This document shows, one piece after another, positions 1 to 8,917 of a stretch of DNA of 64,000 nucleotides. Position 1 is the stretch's first letter, and each line of letters starts with the position of its first letter. The stretch is from Pseudomonas sp. ANT_H4. Lineage in GTDB: Bacteria > Pseudomonadota > Gammaproteobacteria > Pseudomonadales > Pseudomonadaceae. The notes under the pieces are model-generated. The model had not been told where the DNA came from. It was given only the letters and a program-made list of their open reading frames with translations, and made no database searches. The translations under genes and the position numbers were made by a program. The stretch covers positions 62,001 to 126,000 of the forward strand of contig NZ_VOBG01000008.1 of NCBI RefSeq assembly GCF_008369295.1. Direction: 5' to 3'.

Positions 1-1462
1 CTTCCTTTTCGTGGAACTTGGCGTTGAGAACCTTGTGCTCAATGCCTTCCTTTTCGAGCAGGCTGGACATGTGCTCGGATGTTTCGATGGTTGCAGTACC
101 CACCAGCACCGGACGGCCCTGGGTCATGCATTCCTTGATATCGGCAACGATGGCGGCGTACTTCTCGTCAGCCGTCAGGAACACCAGGTCGTTGAAGTCT
201 TTACGCGCCAGCGGTTTGTTCGGCGGGATGACCATCACCGACAGACCGTAGATCTGGTGGAATTCGAACGCTTCGGTGTCGGCTGTACCGGTCATGCCGG
301 ACAGTTTGTTGTACAGACGGAAGTAGTTCTGGAAGGTGGTCGAGGCCAACGTCTGGCTTTCGGCCTGGATGTTGAGCACTTCCTTCGCCTCGATGGCCTG
401 GTGCAGGCCTTCCGACAAACGACGACCGTGCATGGTACGGCCGGTGTGTTCGTCGACCAGTACGACCTGGCCGTCCTGGACGATGTATTCGATGTTGCGA
501 TGGAACAGCTTGTGGGCGCGCAGGCCGGCATACACGTGGGTCAACAGGCCCAGGTTATGCGACGAGTACAGGCTTTCGCCTTCAGCCAGCAGGCCGACGC
601 GGGTCAGCATCTCTTCGATGAACTGGTGACCGGCTTCGTTGAGTTCGACCTGGCGGGTCTTCTCGTCGACGGTGTAGTGGCCAGCCTTGGTCACTTCGCC
701 TTCGACTTCTTCAACGTGCAGTTCCAGCTGCGGGATCAACTTATTGATCTCGGTGTAGAGCTTGGAGCTGTCCTCGGCCTGCCCTGAAATGATCAGTGGG
801 GTACGGGCTTCGTCGATGAGGATGGAGTCGACTTCGTCGATCACGGCAAAGTTGAGTTCACGCTGGAATTTTTCTTCCATGCTGAACGCCATGTTGTCGC
901 GCAGGTAGTCGAAACCGAATTCGTTGTTGGTGCCGTAGGTGATGTCGGCAGCGTAGGCCAGGCGTTTCTCTTCCGGCGGCTGGAACGGCGTTACGACGCC
1001 GACGGTCAGGCCGAGGAATTCATACAGCGGGCGCATCCAGTTGGCGTCCCGGCGAGCCAGGTAGTCGTTCACCGTCACAACGTGCACGCCCTTGCCGGAC
1101 AATGCGTTGAGGTAAACGCCCAGGGTTGCCACCAGGGTCTTGCCTTCACCGGTACGCATTTCGGCAATCATGCCTTCATGCAAGGTCATGCCGCCGATCA
1201 ACTGGACGTCGAAGTGGCGCATGCCCATGACACGCTTACCGGCTTCACGGGCGACCGCAAAGGCTTCGGGAAGTAGCTTGTCGAGGGTTTCACCTTTGGC
1301 TATGCGGGCCTTGAACTCTTCGGTCTTGGCGCGCAATTGCTCGTCCGAAAGGGCAACCATCTGCTCTTCGAAGGCATTGACCAGCTGCACCGTCTTGAGC
1401 ATGCGTTTGACTTCGCGCTCATTCTTGCTTCCAAAAAGTTTCTTTAACAAAGGCGCAAACAT
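1..1462 (-). CDS. secA: Preprotein translocase ATPase SecA (N-terminal part, cut by window edge)
   Basis: This is the motor ATPase that drives unfolded preproteins through SecYEG at the inner membrane. About 487 residues are present from the start codon; the C-terminal half lies beyond the left edge (the family is about 900 residues). The translation begins [16 protein letters not shown] and shows the Walker A segment MRTGEGKT, the DEVD Walker B segment followed by [11 protein letters not shown], and the preprotein cross-linking region, all in family order. The ATG is read from the minus strand at 1462-1460 with a GGAAG-type ribosome site upstream. It diverges from dciA. Identity is certain; only the end is missing. 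Confidence 0.97.
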   Translation of the reverse strand, partial: MFAPLLKKLFGSKNEREVKRMLKTVQLVNAFEEQMVALSDEQLRAKTEEFKARIAKGETLDKLLPEAFAVAREAGKRVMGMRHFDVQLIGGMTLHEGMIAEMRTGEGKTLVATLGVYLNALSGKGVHVVTVNDYLARRDANWMRPLYEFLGLTVGVVTPFQPPEEKRLAYAADITYGTNNEFGFDYLRDNMAFSMEEKFQRELNFAVIDEVDSILIDEARTPLIISGQAEDSSKLYTEINKLIPQLELHVEEVEGEVTKAGHYTVDEKTRQVELNEAGHQFIEEMLTRVGLLAEGESLYSSHNLGLLTHVYAGLRAHKLFHRNIEYIVQDGQVVLVDEHTGRTMHGRRLSEGLHQAIEAKEVLNIQAESQTLASTTFQNYFRLYNKLSGMTGTADTEAFEFHQIYGLSVMVIPPNKPLARKDFNDLVFLTADEKYAAIVADIKECMTQGRPVLVGTATIETSEHMSSLLEKEGIEHKVLNAKFHEKE

Positions 1463-1767
1463 ATCGGCAGGTTCTTCCACACATAGGGATGGAGGGCGCC
1501 CCGTGAGTCGCCCGAGCAGCCCTCATGGCCGCACGCGAACGAGCATTCTACCCGGAAACGTGGGTGAGGAAAGTGGCGTTATTCCACGATGCTGGCACGG
1601 CGCTCTAAGAGGGCTTGTTTAAAATAAGGGCTTTTTGCTGAACTTCAACCCATTGGGGTAAGAAGTTACTCATTGATTTAATGGATAAACTGCCTGTAAA
1701 GCAATGGCCGCAGCGGCGCAGACGCTTTCTGCTACCATGGCAGCTCTGTTACTCAAGGTGTCTGATC
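1463..1767. other. Divergent intergenic region secA / dciA
   Basis: About 305 bases separate the two divergent start codons, so promoters for both genes should lie here. I see no convincing -35/-10 pair, terminator or repeat. Reading frames extending into it from either gene lack good ribosome sites and I treat them as non-coding. Confidence 0.5.
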
Positions 1768-2223
1768 ATGGCATTTCGCCCTCTTACGGCCCGTGCTCCC
1801 GCCGTGTTGCTTCGCGAAGCCAAGCCTTTAAAAGCCATCTTCGGCCATGCGCAACGCCTGGGCCATCTGCAACGCCTCGTGGACAGCCAACTGCAACCCG
1901 CCGCCCGCGAACACTGTCATGTGGCGTCGTGGCGCGAAGGCAACTTGCTGCTGATCGTCACCGACGGACATTGGGCGACCCGCTTGCGCTATCAGCAAAA
2001 ACGCTTGCAGCGCCAGTTACAGGCTTTTGCAGAGTTCGCCAGCCTCACGCGCATCCAGTTCAAGGTACAGCCGCCTACCGTGCAGCAAGGCGCGGTGGGG
2101 CATACGATGGATTTGTCGGTGAATGCCGCTGAAACCATTCAGGCTACGGCGGACGGGATTACTGATCCAAACCTGCGCGCGGCGCTGGAGCGGTTGGCCA
2201 GTCACGCCAAGCCCAAGGCCTGA
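1768..2223 (+). CDS. dciA: DciA-type replicative helicase loader/operator (DUF721)
   Basis: A 151-residue protein of the DUF721 family. In Pseudomonas this family is DciA, which interacts with DnaB and assists its loading in bacteria without DnaC. The visible pattern is an N-terminal helical segment, then a compact basic domain (RLGHLQRLVDSQL, then NLLLIVTDGHWATRLRYQQK) typical of the family, and an alanine-rich tail. The frame stays open upstream to 1681, but the ATG at 1768 has an AAGGTG ribosome site about 7 bases upstream and gives the usual family length. Proximity to secA matches the arrangement known in Pseudomonas. Confidence 0.85.
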   Translation: MAFRPLTARAPAVLLREAKPLKAIFGHAQRLGHLQRLVDSQLQPAAREHCHVASWREGNLLLIVTDGHWATRLRYQQKRLQRQLQAFAEFASLTRIQFKVQPPTVQQGAVGHTMDLSVNAAETIQATADGITDPNLRAALERLASHAKPKA

Positions 2224-2239
2224 GGCTCACACAAGACAA

Positions 2240-2263
2240 TGTGGGAGCTGCTTGCCTCCCACA
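2240..2263. repeat. REP-like short inverted repeat
   Basis: TGTGGGAG and CTCCCACA form a perfect 8-base stem around an 8-base loop between the convergent dciA and HerA-like genes. The sequence resembles the GTGGGAG-type REP elements common in P. fluorescens genomes. Confidence 0.6.
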
Positions 2264-2286
2264 ATTGCCCGAGTCGGTCCGACTAT

Positions 2287-3777
2287 TTATTTACGCTTGC
2301 TACCGCCGAGCAAAGACCCCAACAAACCCCGCACCAACTGTCGACCCATCTGATTGGCCGCCTGCTGCATTGCCGACTTCAACGCCTTGCCTGCCGTGGA
2401 GCCAAGAAAGGCTCCGGCCTTGTCGGTGAAGCTGGGTTCTTCAGTCGTAGGCTTGGCCTCATCGGTCGGCCCCAGTTCTTTGCGGGCCATTAATATTTCA
2501 TAGGCCGATTCCCGATCAATCGGCTTGTCATAGCGCCCCAACAGCGGTGAAGCGGCTATCAGTGCGGCGCGCTCAGCTTCGGTCAACGGCCCGATCCGCG
2601 ATTGCGGTGGCGCTACCAACACCCGCTGGACAACCTCCGGTGTGCCTTTTTCCTGCAGCGTACCCACCAGAGCCTCACCAGTACCCAACTCGGTCAGCAC
2701 CGCCAGGGCATCGAAGGCCGGGTTCGGCCGAAAGCCGTCAGCCACTGCCCGCAAGGATTTCTGTTCCTTGGTGGTGAACGCCCGCAGGCCATGCTGGACT
2801 CGCAAGCCCAGTTGCGCCAGCACAGTGTCCGGCAGATCTCCCGGCGACTGGGTGACGAAATAAACGCCCACGCCTTTGGAGCGAATCAGCCGCACCACTT
2901 GTTCCAGGCGATCCTGCAGAGCCTTGGGCGTATCGGCAAATAACAAATGCGCCTCGTCGAAGAACAACGCCAATAGAGGCTTGTCGGTATCACCGCGCTC
3001 CGGCAACTGCTCGAACAACTCCGCCAACAGCCACAACAAGAACGTGGCATAGACCTTGGGAGACTCATGCACCAGTCGGCTGGCGTCCAGCAGATGAATG
3101 CGCCCGCGACCATCGCTGGTCGGTTGCAAGATATCTTCCAGTTGCAGGGCCGGCTCACCAAACAAAGCCTCGGCACCCTGCTGCTCAAGCACCGCCAGAC
3201 GCCGCAACAGGGCCTGGCTGGAGCCGGTGGTCATCAGCGCCGCGTCTTCGCCCAGCAGTTGCGGGTTGTACTTGAGGTGATTGAGCAGTGCCTTGAGGTC
3301 CTTCAGATCCAGCAGCAATAGGCCTTCGCGGTCAGCGACTTTAAAGGCGGCATACAGGGTCGACTGCTGACTGTCGGTCAGTTCCAGCAAGCTGCCGAGC
3401 AACAGCGGGCCCATTTCGCTCAAGGTTGTACGAAGTGGATGACCGGACTGACCGTGGATATCCCACAACGTCACTGGATACGCCTTGGGGGTGTAATTAA
3501 GGAACGGCATACCGGCGATGCGCTCAGCGACCTTGCCCTGGGGATTTCCCGCAGCGCCCAGGCCACACAAATCACCCTTGATATCGGCGGCAAACACCGC
3601 GACGCCGGCATCACTGAATGCTTCTGCCAGACGCTGCAAGGTCACGGTCTTGCCGGTCCCCGTGGCGCCGGCGATCAGGCCGTGGCGGTTGGCCAGGCGC
3701 ATGGCCTGGGAAATCGGTTGACCTTCCAGGTCTGCGCCAATAAGGAGTTGCGATGAGTCAGGCATTTTGTCACCCAT
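2287..3777 (-). CDS. HerA-like P-loop ATPase, DUF853 (YjgR family)
   Basis: A 496-residue cytoplasmic ATPase of the HerA/FtsK superfamily, DUF853 branch (E. coli YjgR). Walker A is GATGTGKT at residues 37-44 and Walker B is LFFDEAH at about 271-277. An arginine-rich segment after Walker B (VVRLIRSKGVGVYFVTQSP) has the sensor-1 pattern of this superfamily. The C-terminus is basic and glycine-rich (GGSKRK). No cellular role is established for the family, so no specific function is assigned. A second in-frame ATG at 3765 follows a GGTGA-like ribosome site and may be the true start. The gene stands alone, convergent with dciA. Confidence 0.85.
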   Translation of the reverse strand: MGDKMPDSSQLLIGADLEGQPISQAMRLANRHGLIAGATGTGKTVTLQRLAEAFSDAGVAVFAADIKGDLCGLGAAGNPQGKVAERIAGMPFLNYTPKAYPVTLWDIHGQSGHPLRTTLSEMGPLLLGSLLELTDSQQSTLYAAFKVADREGLLLLDLKDLKALLNHLKYNPQLLGEDAALMTTGSSQALLRRLAVLEQQGAEALFGEPALQLEDILQPTSDGRGRIHLLDASRLVHESPKVYATFLLWLLAELFEQLPERGDTDKPLLALFFDEAHLLFADTPKALQDRLEQVVRLIRSKGVGVYFVTQSPGDLPDTVLAQLGLRVQHGLRAFTTKEQKSLRAVADGFRPNPAFDALAVLTELGTGEALVGTLQEKGTPEVVQRVLVAPPQSRIGPLTEAERAALIAASPLLGRYDKPIDRESAYEILMARKELGPTDEAKPTTEEPSFTDKAGAFLGSTAGKALKSAMQQAANQMGRQLVRGLLGSLLGGSKRK

Positions 3778-3961
3778 GATTAATCTTTAGCACCGCACGG
3801 TCGATACACATATAGCGAGAGACCCAACAAGTCTAAAAAAACAGCTTGGATAGATCCTGCAGGAGCAGATGGAAATACCACACTTTTTTTGACGCTGCTA
3901 TTTCGCGCGTTTCCAAAAGGACGCGCCTCGGACATTAAGACCTTAGCGGACCCTACAAGCC

Positions 3962-5851
3962 ATGAATAAAAATCTGCGCTTCAGTCACAAAATCCTGCTT
4001 GCAGCCGCCCTTATCGTCATCGCAGCATTTGCGTTGTTTACCCTGTACAACGACTACCTGCAACGTAATGCGATACGCGACGACCTGAACAGTTACCTGC
4101 ATGAAATGGGCGACGTCACCGCCAGCAATATCCAAACCTGGCTGGCCGGACGCATTGTCCTGGTAGAAAGCGTCGCACAAAACATCGCCATCAACCCGGA
4201 GCCGGCCACCATTGCCGGCTTGCTGGAACAGAAGGCCCTGACGTCGTCGTTCATGGCCACCTACCTGGGTGACAGCAAAGGCGTCTTTACCATTCGCCCC
4301 AACAGCAAGATGCCCGACGGCTTCGACCCCCGTGTTCGTCCCTGGTACAAAGGTGCACAGGCCAGCAACGGCTCAACGCTGACCGAACCCTATATCGATG
4401 CCGCTACCGGCCAATTGATCATTTCCATCGCCACCCCCAGCAGCAAGGCCGGACAAAGTGTCGGCGTGGTGGGCGGCGACCTGAGCCTGCAAACCCTGGT
4501 GGACAACATCGGCGCCTTGAACTTCGGCGGCATGGGCTATGCGTTTCTGGTCAGCGCCGACGGCAAAGTCCTGGTGCACCCGGATAAAAGCCTGGTGATG
4601 AAATCCTTGAGCGACGTCTACCCGACCCATACCCCAAAAATCAGCAGCGATTTCAGCGAAGTCGAGGTCGACGGCAAAACCAGTATCGTCACCTTTACCC
4701 CGATCAAGGGCTTGCCGTCGGTGAACTGGTACCTCGGTCTGTCGGTGGATAAAGACAAATCCTTCGCCATGCTCAGCGGATTCCGCACATCCGCGATTAT
4801 TGCCACCATCATTGCGGTGGCTATCATCATCGCCTTGCTGGGCATGTTGATCCGTGTGCTGATGCAGCCGTTGCATGTCATGACCCGAGCCATGGAAGAC
4901 ATCGCCGATGGCGAAGGCGACCTGACGCGGCGCCTGACCATTCAGAACCACGATGAATTCGGCATCCTCGGCACGGCGTTCAACCGCTTTGTGGAACGGA
5001 TTCACACCTCTATCCGCGAAGTATCCTCGGCCACCGAGCAGGTCAATGAAGTAGCCCTGCGCGTGGTCAGCGCCTCAAATTCGTCAATGGTCAATTCCGA
5101 CGAGCAGGCCAACCGCACCAACAGCGTCGCCGCCGCCATCAACGAACTGGGCGCCGCCGCCCAGGAAATCGCCCGCAATGCAGCGCAAGCCTCTCATCAG
5201 GCCAGCGATGCCCGGCATTTGGCCGAAGACGGTCAACAAGTGGTCGAACGCAATATCAAGGCGATGAACCAGCTGTCCGAGATGATCAGCGCTTCCAGCA
5301 GCAATATCGAGGCGCTCAACAGCAAGACGGTGAACATCGGGCAGATTCTCGAAGTGATCACCAGCATCTCCCAGCAAACCAACCTGCTGGCGCTCAACGC
5401 AGCCATTGAAGCTGCACGGGCCGGTGAAGCCGGGCGCGGGTTTGCGGTGGTGGCCGACGAGGTGCGCAACCTGGCGCACCGGACCCAGGAGTCGGCGCAG
5501 CAAGTGCAGAAGATGATCGAGGAGCTGCAAGTCGGCGCCCGGGAGTCGGTCAGCACCATGAGCGAAAGCCAGCGCCACAGCCACGACAGCGTGGAAATCG
5601 CCAACCTGGCGGGAGAACGCCTCAACAGCGTGACCCAGCGCATCGGCGAGATCGACGGTATGAACCAATCGGTGGCCACCGCCACCGAGGAACAGACATC
5701 CGTGGTGGAGTCGATCAACATGGATATCACCGAAATCAACACACTCAACCAGGAAGGTGTGGAAAACCTGCAGTCGACCTTGCGCGCCTGTTCCGATCTG
5801 GAACAGCAAGCGGCTCGGTTGAAACAATTGGTGGGCAGTTTCCGCATCTGA
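3962..5851 (+). CDS. Methyl-accepting chemotaxis protein, dCache amino-acid receptor (PctA type)
   Basis: A 629-residue transmembrane chemoreceptor. TM1 lies at about 10-30, followed by a periplasmic dCache_1 domain to about 275, TM2, a HAMP domain at about 300-355, and a full signalling domain with the conserved hairpin tip ending [15 protein letters not shown]. The sequence is very close to P. aeruginosa PctA/PctB, receptors for L-amino acids. The ligand-contact positions known for that family appear at the same numbers: R126, W128, Y129, Y144, D146 and D173. Position 121, which I recall as tyrosine in PctA, is phenylalanine here. There is no CheR-binding pentapeptide at the C-terminus. It is a single-gene transcription unit. 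Confidence 0.9.
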   Translation: MNKNLRFSHKILLAAALIVIAAFALFTLYNDYLQRNAIRDDLNSYLHEMGDVTASNIQTWLAGRIVLVESVAQNIAINPEPATIAGLLEQKALTSSFMATYLGDSKGVFTIRPNSKMPDGFDPRVRPWYKGAQASNGSTLTEPYIDAATGQLIISIATPSSKAGQSVGVVGGDLSLQTLVDNIGALNFGGMGYAFLVSADGKVLVHPDKSLVMKSLSDVYPTHTPKISSDFSEVEVDGKTSIVTFTPIKGLPSVNWYLGLSVDKDKSFAMLSGFRTSAIIATIIAVAIIIALLGMLIRVLMQPLHVMTRAMEDIADGEGDLTRRLTIQNHDEFGILGTAFNRFVERIHTSIREVSSATEQVNEVALRVVSASNSSMVNSDEQANRTNSVAAAINELGAAAQEIARNAAQASHQASDARHLAEDGQQVVERNIKAMNQLSEMISASSSNIEALNSKTVNIGQILEVITSISQQTNLLALNAAIEAARAGEAGRGFAVVADEVRNLAHRTQESAQQVQKMIEELQVGARESVSTMSESQRHSHDSVEIANLAGERLNSVTQRIGEIDGMNQSVATATEEQTSVVESINMDITEINTLNQEGVENLQSTLRACSDLEQQAARLKQLVGSFRI

Positions 5852-5857
5852 CCCGTT

Positions 5858-5884
5858 GCCGAAGCGGCAATCTGCCGCTTCGGC
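5858..5884. other. Perfect 12-bp stem-loop after the chemoreceptor gene
   Basis: GCCGAAGCGGCA pairs perfectly with TGCCGCTTCGGC around a 3-base loop, seven bases after the stop codon. There is no U-tract, so it may act as a 3'-end stabiliser or a weak terminator rather than a canonical terminator. Confidence 0.5.
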
Positions 5885-5966
5885 CGTCCAGCCAAATCCC
5901 AACCGAACATCTATCCTTGACTAAGGTCCACGGTAAGGAGAGCAATGGATCGGAGGGATGTTTATC

Positions 5967-6521
5967 GTGCATATCGCTGACATAACCATGTTCTACGCCC
6001 CAGCCAGCGGCGGCGTGCGCACCTATCTGGATGCCAAGCACCGACGCTTTGCGCTCAAGCCCCGTATTCGCCACAGCCTGTTGATCCCCGGCGCCCACTT
6101 GAGCGAACAGGACGGTGTGTTCAAAGTCCCTGCCCCCGCCCTGCCCTTCGGCAAAGGCTACCACTTCCCTCTACGCCTAGCCCCTTGGCGTAATGTCCTA
6201 CACGACCTACAGCCCGATCTGATTGAAGTTGGCAACCCTTACCTGACCGCGTGGGCTGCGCTGGATGTGCGGCGCCAGCTGGATGTACCGGTGATCGGTT
6301 TCTACCACTCGAACCTGCCGCTGCTGGTGAGCAATCGCATGAGCAACTGGTTCACGCCTAACGTCGAAGCGTATGTCAGCAAACTTTATGGCAATTTTGA
6401 CCGGGTCCTGGCGCCGAGCCAGGTGATGGCCGACAAGCTGACCGGGCTGGGGGTCGACAGTCTGCTGGGGCATTACCAGGCGGTGCTGGGCACACACCAT
6501 CCGATGCTGGCCCATGGCTGA
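5967..6521 (+). pseudogene. Glycosyltransferase (GT-B) with large internal deletion
   Basis: The open frame encodes about 184 residues. The N-terminal 150 or so match the acceptor domain of GT family 4-like glycosyltransferases (HIADITMFYAPASGGVRTYL, then DLIEVGNPYLTAWAAL, VIGFYHSNLPLL and VLAPSQVMADKL). The sequence then jumps from LGVDS directly to LLGHYQAVLGTHHPMLAHG, which I recognise as the extreme C-terminus of this family. The whole nucleotide-sugar-binding Rossmann domain is missing, about 190-200 residues by recollection of full-length homologues. The frame is kept, but the product should be catalytically dead. A GTG at 5967 matches the usual family start; ATG 5958 is only one base from the GGAGG ribosome site. 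It overlaps the next gene, which is damaged in the same way. Confidence 0.7.
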
Positions 6522-6975
6522 ACCCGACAACGCGCCAGCGGTATTGCTGGTGCTGCACGATGTCGCTCCGCAGACCTGGGCCGATTACCGGCCATTCGTC
6601 GAGGTCGTGGATGCCCTGGGCAACGTGCCAATCACCTGGCTGATGAGCGAAGGCACTCGCCAGGCCTTGCGCCAGTTACCGCTGAGCTACACCAGTGATG
6701 CACAGTATTTGTATCGCCTCCCCGACTTCACTCCGGTAGCCGCTCCCGGCCTGGTATGGAGCGCACGAAGCGCGTGGCGCCGAGGGCTGTCGAAAATGCT
6801 CAGTGACCGTCGCGAACAGCGCTGGCAATACGAGCCGGTTATTCGCCTGGGCTTGCACCCGATGGACATGCGTCATGACTTCTCCCGCCGTTACTGGCTC
6901 GATACCCTGCGGCGGATGTTGAACGAAGGCCGACGACCATTGACCAAAGCCGCCTGGTTGGCGACACAGCCTTGA
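6514..6975 (+). pseudogene. DUF2334-type polysaccharide deacetylase with internal deletion
   Basis: A 153-residue frame beginning VLLVLHDVAPQTW, the first metal-site strand of the NodB/DUF2334 deacetylase fold, and ending with the family's C-terminal part (PDFTPVAAPGLVWSARSAWRR, then IRLGLHPMDMRH). Between ITWL and LMSEG the central section is absent, including the HxxxH metal-binding motif; full-length relatives are roughly 240-250 residues. The junction reads ACCTGGCTGATG, and CCTGGCTG is a plausible repeat shared by the two deletion ends. The ATG overlaps the stop of the glycosyltransferase by 8 bases, as expected for a coupled pair acting on one surface polysaccharide. It is likely inactive. 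Confidence 0.7.
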
Positions 6976-6981
6976 TACGGC

Positions 6982-7173
6982 TTACCTGGCGAGTGGCGCA
7001 CTATCAGACGCGGGAACCTCGATTGCTTCCTGCAATTGCTCCCACAATTGGGCTGCGCCAGGAAAGTCGGTTCCATCTTCCCCATCGAGAGCATCCGGGT
7101 CATAGCGACTCAAACAACCCTCGCCCAACGTAGCGGGCGCTCTGGAAGTGGCTTTATCGAGGGGGTCACTCAT
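6982..7173 (-). CDS. Small acidic hypothetical protein
   Basis: A 63-residue acidic protein with no recognised domain (MSDPLDKATSRAPATLGEG start; a DPDALDGEDGTDFPGAAQLW stretch). It has a strong GAGGA ribosome site seven bases before the ATG. A factor-independent terminator separates it from purU upstream, so it may have its own weak promoter or depend on read-through. It is convergent with the deleted deacetylase gene, leaving only six bases between the stops. The ribosome site and start context make it more convincing than a chance frame. Confidence 0.55.
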   Translation of the reverse strand: MSDPLDKATSRAPATLGEGCLSRYDPDALDGEDGTDFPGAAQLWEQLQEAIEVPASDSAPLAR

Positions 7174-7190
7174 CGTCCAATCCTCAAATC

Positions 7191-7230
7191 AAAAAAAAGG
7201 GCCTGCAGCGATTTAACGCCCAGGCCCTTT
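7191..7230 (-). terminator. Rho-independent terminator of purU
   Basis: On the minus strand AAAGGGCCTG pairs with CAGGCCCTTT across a 15-base loop and is followed by a run of eight T. It lies 25 bases after the purU stop. Confidence 0.85.
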
Positions 7231-7254
7231 ACTCTTCAACCAAAACACGTCTAA

Positions 7255-8103
7255 TCAGAACACTACTGTCTTGTTGCCACTCACCAACACCCGATCTTCC
7301 AGGTGATAACGCAAGCCACGGGCCAGGACCATCTTCTCGACATCACGGCCGAAACGCACCATGTCTTCGATGCTGTCGCTGTGGCTGACACGCACTACGT
7401 CCTGCTCGATGATGGGACCGGCGTCCAGCTCTTCGGTGACATAGTGGCAGGTTGCACCGATCAGCTTCACGCCCCGCAGGGAAGCCTGGTGATACGGCTT
7501 GGCACCAACAAACGAAGGCAGGAAACTGTGGTGAATGTTGATCACCTTGCCAGCGTATTCGCGGCACAGTTGCGGCGGCAGGATCTGCATGTAGCGCGCC
7601 AGTACCACCACGTCGGCCTCGTGCTGCTTGACCAGGCGCGAGACCTCGGCGAAAGCCGGCTCCTTGTTCTGCGGGTCGACTGGGACGTGGTAATACGGAA
7701 TGCCGTGCCACTCGACCATGCTGCGCAGGTCGTCATGGTTGGAAATCACGCAGGAGATTTCACAGTCCAGTTCATCGCTGTGCCAGCGGTGCAGCAAGTC
7801 CGCCAAGCAGTGGGATTCGCGGCTGGCCATCAACACCACGCGCTTTTTCTGCTCCGTGTCGGTGATGCGCCAGGTCATCGAAAACTCTTCGGCGATGGGT
7901 GCAAATGCCTCGCGAAAAGCCTCAAGGCCAAAGGGCAGCGTATCGGCACGTATTTCGTGACGCATGAAAAACCAACCGCTGAGATTGTCCGAGTGATGGC
8001 TCGCTTCAGTGATCCAGCCGTTGTGGGAGGCCAGAAAGTTACTGACTTTAGCAACGATGCCAACCCGGTCCGGGCAAGCGATCACCAGCCGAAAAGTGCG
8101 CAT
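7255..8103 (-). CDS. purU: Formyltetrahydrofolate deformylase PurU
   Basis: A 282-residue enzyme that hydrolyses 10-formyltetrahydrofolate to formate and tetrahydrofolate, balancing the C1 pool and supplying formate to PurT. An N-terminal ACT domain (about 1-80, beginning MRTFRLVIACPDRVGIVAK) precedes a formyltransferase-fold domain with INIHHSFLPSF and the IGATCHYVTEELDAGPII loop, which carries the catalytic His and Asp. The frame is open upstream to 8139, but the ATG at 8103 gives the family N-terminus and has GGAG upstream. The gene diverges from mvaT. Confidence 0.95.
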   Translation of the reverse strand: MRTFRLVIACPDRVGIVAKVSNFLASHNGWITEASHHSDNLSGWFFMRHEIRADTLPFGLEAFREAFAPIAEEFSMTWRITDTEQKKRVVLMASRESHCLADLLHRWHSDELDCEISCVISNHDDLRSMVEWHGIPYYHVPVDPQNKEPAFAEVSRLVKQHEADVVVLARYMQILPPQLCREYAGKVINIHHSFLPSFVGAKPYHQASLRGVKLIGATCHYVTEELDAGPIIEQDVVRVSHSDSIEDMVRFGRDVEKMVLARGLRYHLEDRVLVSGNKTVVF

Positions 8104-8454
8104 TAGGGGGAAACTCCAGAACTTCGCAAAGGCCGCCATTCTAGCGATTGCGCAGAAAAACTGCAGTATTCCTCAACGCTTATTCTGCGCTGATAGCCTG
8201 GCCCGCCCCTTAGTAACGTAAGGCTTTTTACCTCGCTATATGTGAACACAAGCAGCTATTACCACAGTTAAGCGGGATTTAATGAGAATATCTTTAGCGG
8301 CTTGGACGTACTAATTAACTCAACCCCATGCTTTTCTCGCAAACATTCAAAGTAAATTACATAAAACCGACCTTAAATGTTTACTTGGGGAAACTGTCTG
8401 ACTATTATTAGACCATTGTCCCTGTCACCCAGCGCCCTACATAAGGTAGTCCAC
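8104..8454. other. AT-rich divergent intergenic region purU / mvaT
   Basis: About 350 bases between divergent starts. The segment 8220-8440 is clearly richer in A+T than its surroundings, with runs such as AGTAAATTACATAAAA. MvaT-family proteins bind AT-rich DNA, so autoregulation here is plausible but is an inference. One sigma-70 promoter candidate is listed separately. Confidence 0.5.
8380..8408 (+). promoter_or_regulatory. Candidate sigma-70 promoter of mvaT
   Basis: TTTACT at 8380-8385 (4/6 to TTGACA), a 17-base spacer, and TATTAT at 8403-8408 (5/6 to TATAAT). It lies about 45 bases before the mvaT start codon, which leaves a short leader with an AAGG ribosome site. Confidence 0.5.
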
Positions 8455-8829
8455 ATGTCCTTGATCAACGAATATCGTGCCACCGAAGAAGCTATCAAAG
8501 AGCTGCAAGCCCGTTTGAAGAATCTGTCCCAAGACGACAAACTGCAAACCGAGCTGGAATTCGAAGGCAAATTGCGCACCCTGATGGGCGAATACTCCAA
8601 ATCCCTGCGTGACATCATCGCGCTGCTGGATCCGGATTCGAAAGTTAAAGCACCCCGTGGCGCCGTAAAAACTACCGGCACCAAGCGCGCGCGCAAGGTT
8701 AAACAATACAAAAACCCGCACAACGGCGAAGTGATTGAAACCAAAGGTGGCAACCACAAGACTCTGAAAGAGTGGAAAGCCAAGTGGGGCGGCGACGTCG
8801 TTGAAGGCTGGGCTACCCTGCTGGGCTAA
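8455..8829 (+). CDS. mvaT: H-NS-family nucleoid protein MvaT
   Basis: A 124-residue xenogeneic silencer of the MvaT/MvaU family, which replaces H-NS in Pseudomonas and silences AT-rich genes. The N-terminal half is a coiled-coil oligomerisation region (MSLINEYRATEEAIKELQA onwards). A basic linker (TKRARKVKQYKNP) leads to the C-terminal DNA-binding domain, with the GGN loop in ETKGGNHKTLKEWKAKWG that inserts into the minor groove. The frame is open upstream to 8377, but the ATG at 8455 gives the canonical N-terminus and has AAGG upstream. It ends at a bidirectional terminator. Confidence 0.95.
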   Translation: MSLINEYRATEEAIKELQARLKNLSQDDKLQTELEFEGKLRTLMGEYSKSLRDIIALLDPDSKVKAPRGAVKTTGTKRARKVKQYKNPHNGEVIETKGGNHKTLKEWKAKWGGDVVEGWATLLG

Positions 8830-8859
8830 GCCTCGCAAGGTCGCGACCTGATTCGCGAG

Positions 8860-8897
8860 ACAATAAAAAACGCCAGCTTGCTGGCGTTTTTTATTGT
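8860..8897. terminator. Bidirectional terminator mvaT / sbcB
   Basis: A perfect 38-base palindrome with 18-base arms around a 2-base centre. The arms contain CGCCAGC flanked by A-rich and T-rich tracts, so it can end transcripts arriving from both convergent genes. Confidence 0.9.
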
Positions 8898-8917
8898 CCG
8901 GATTTTCTTAAAACGGA

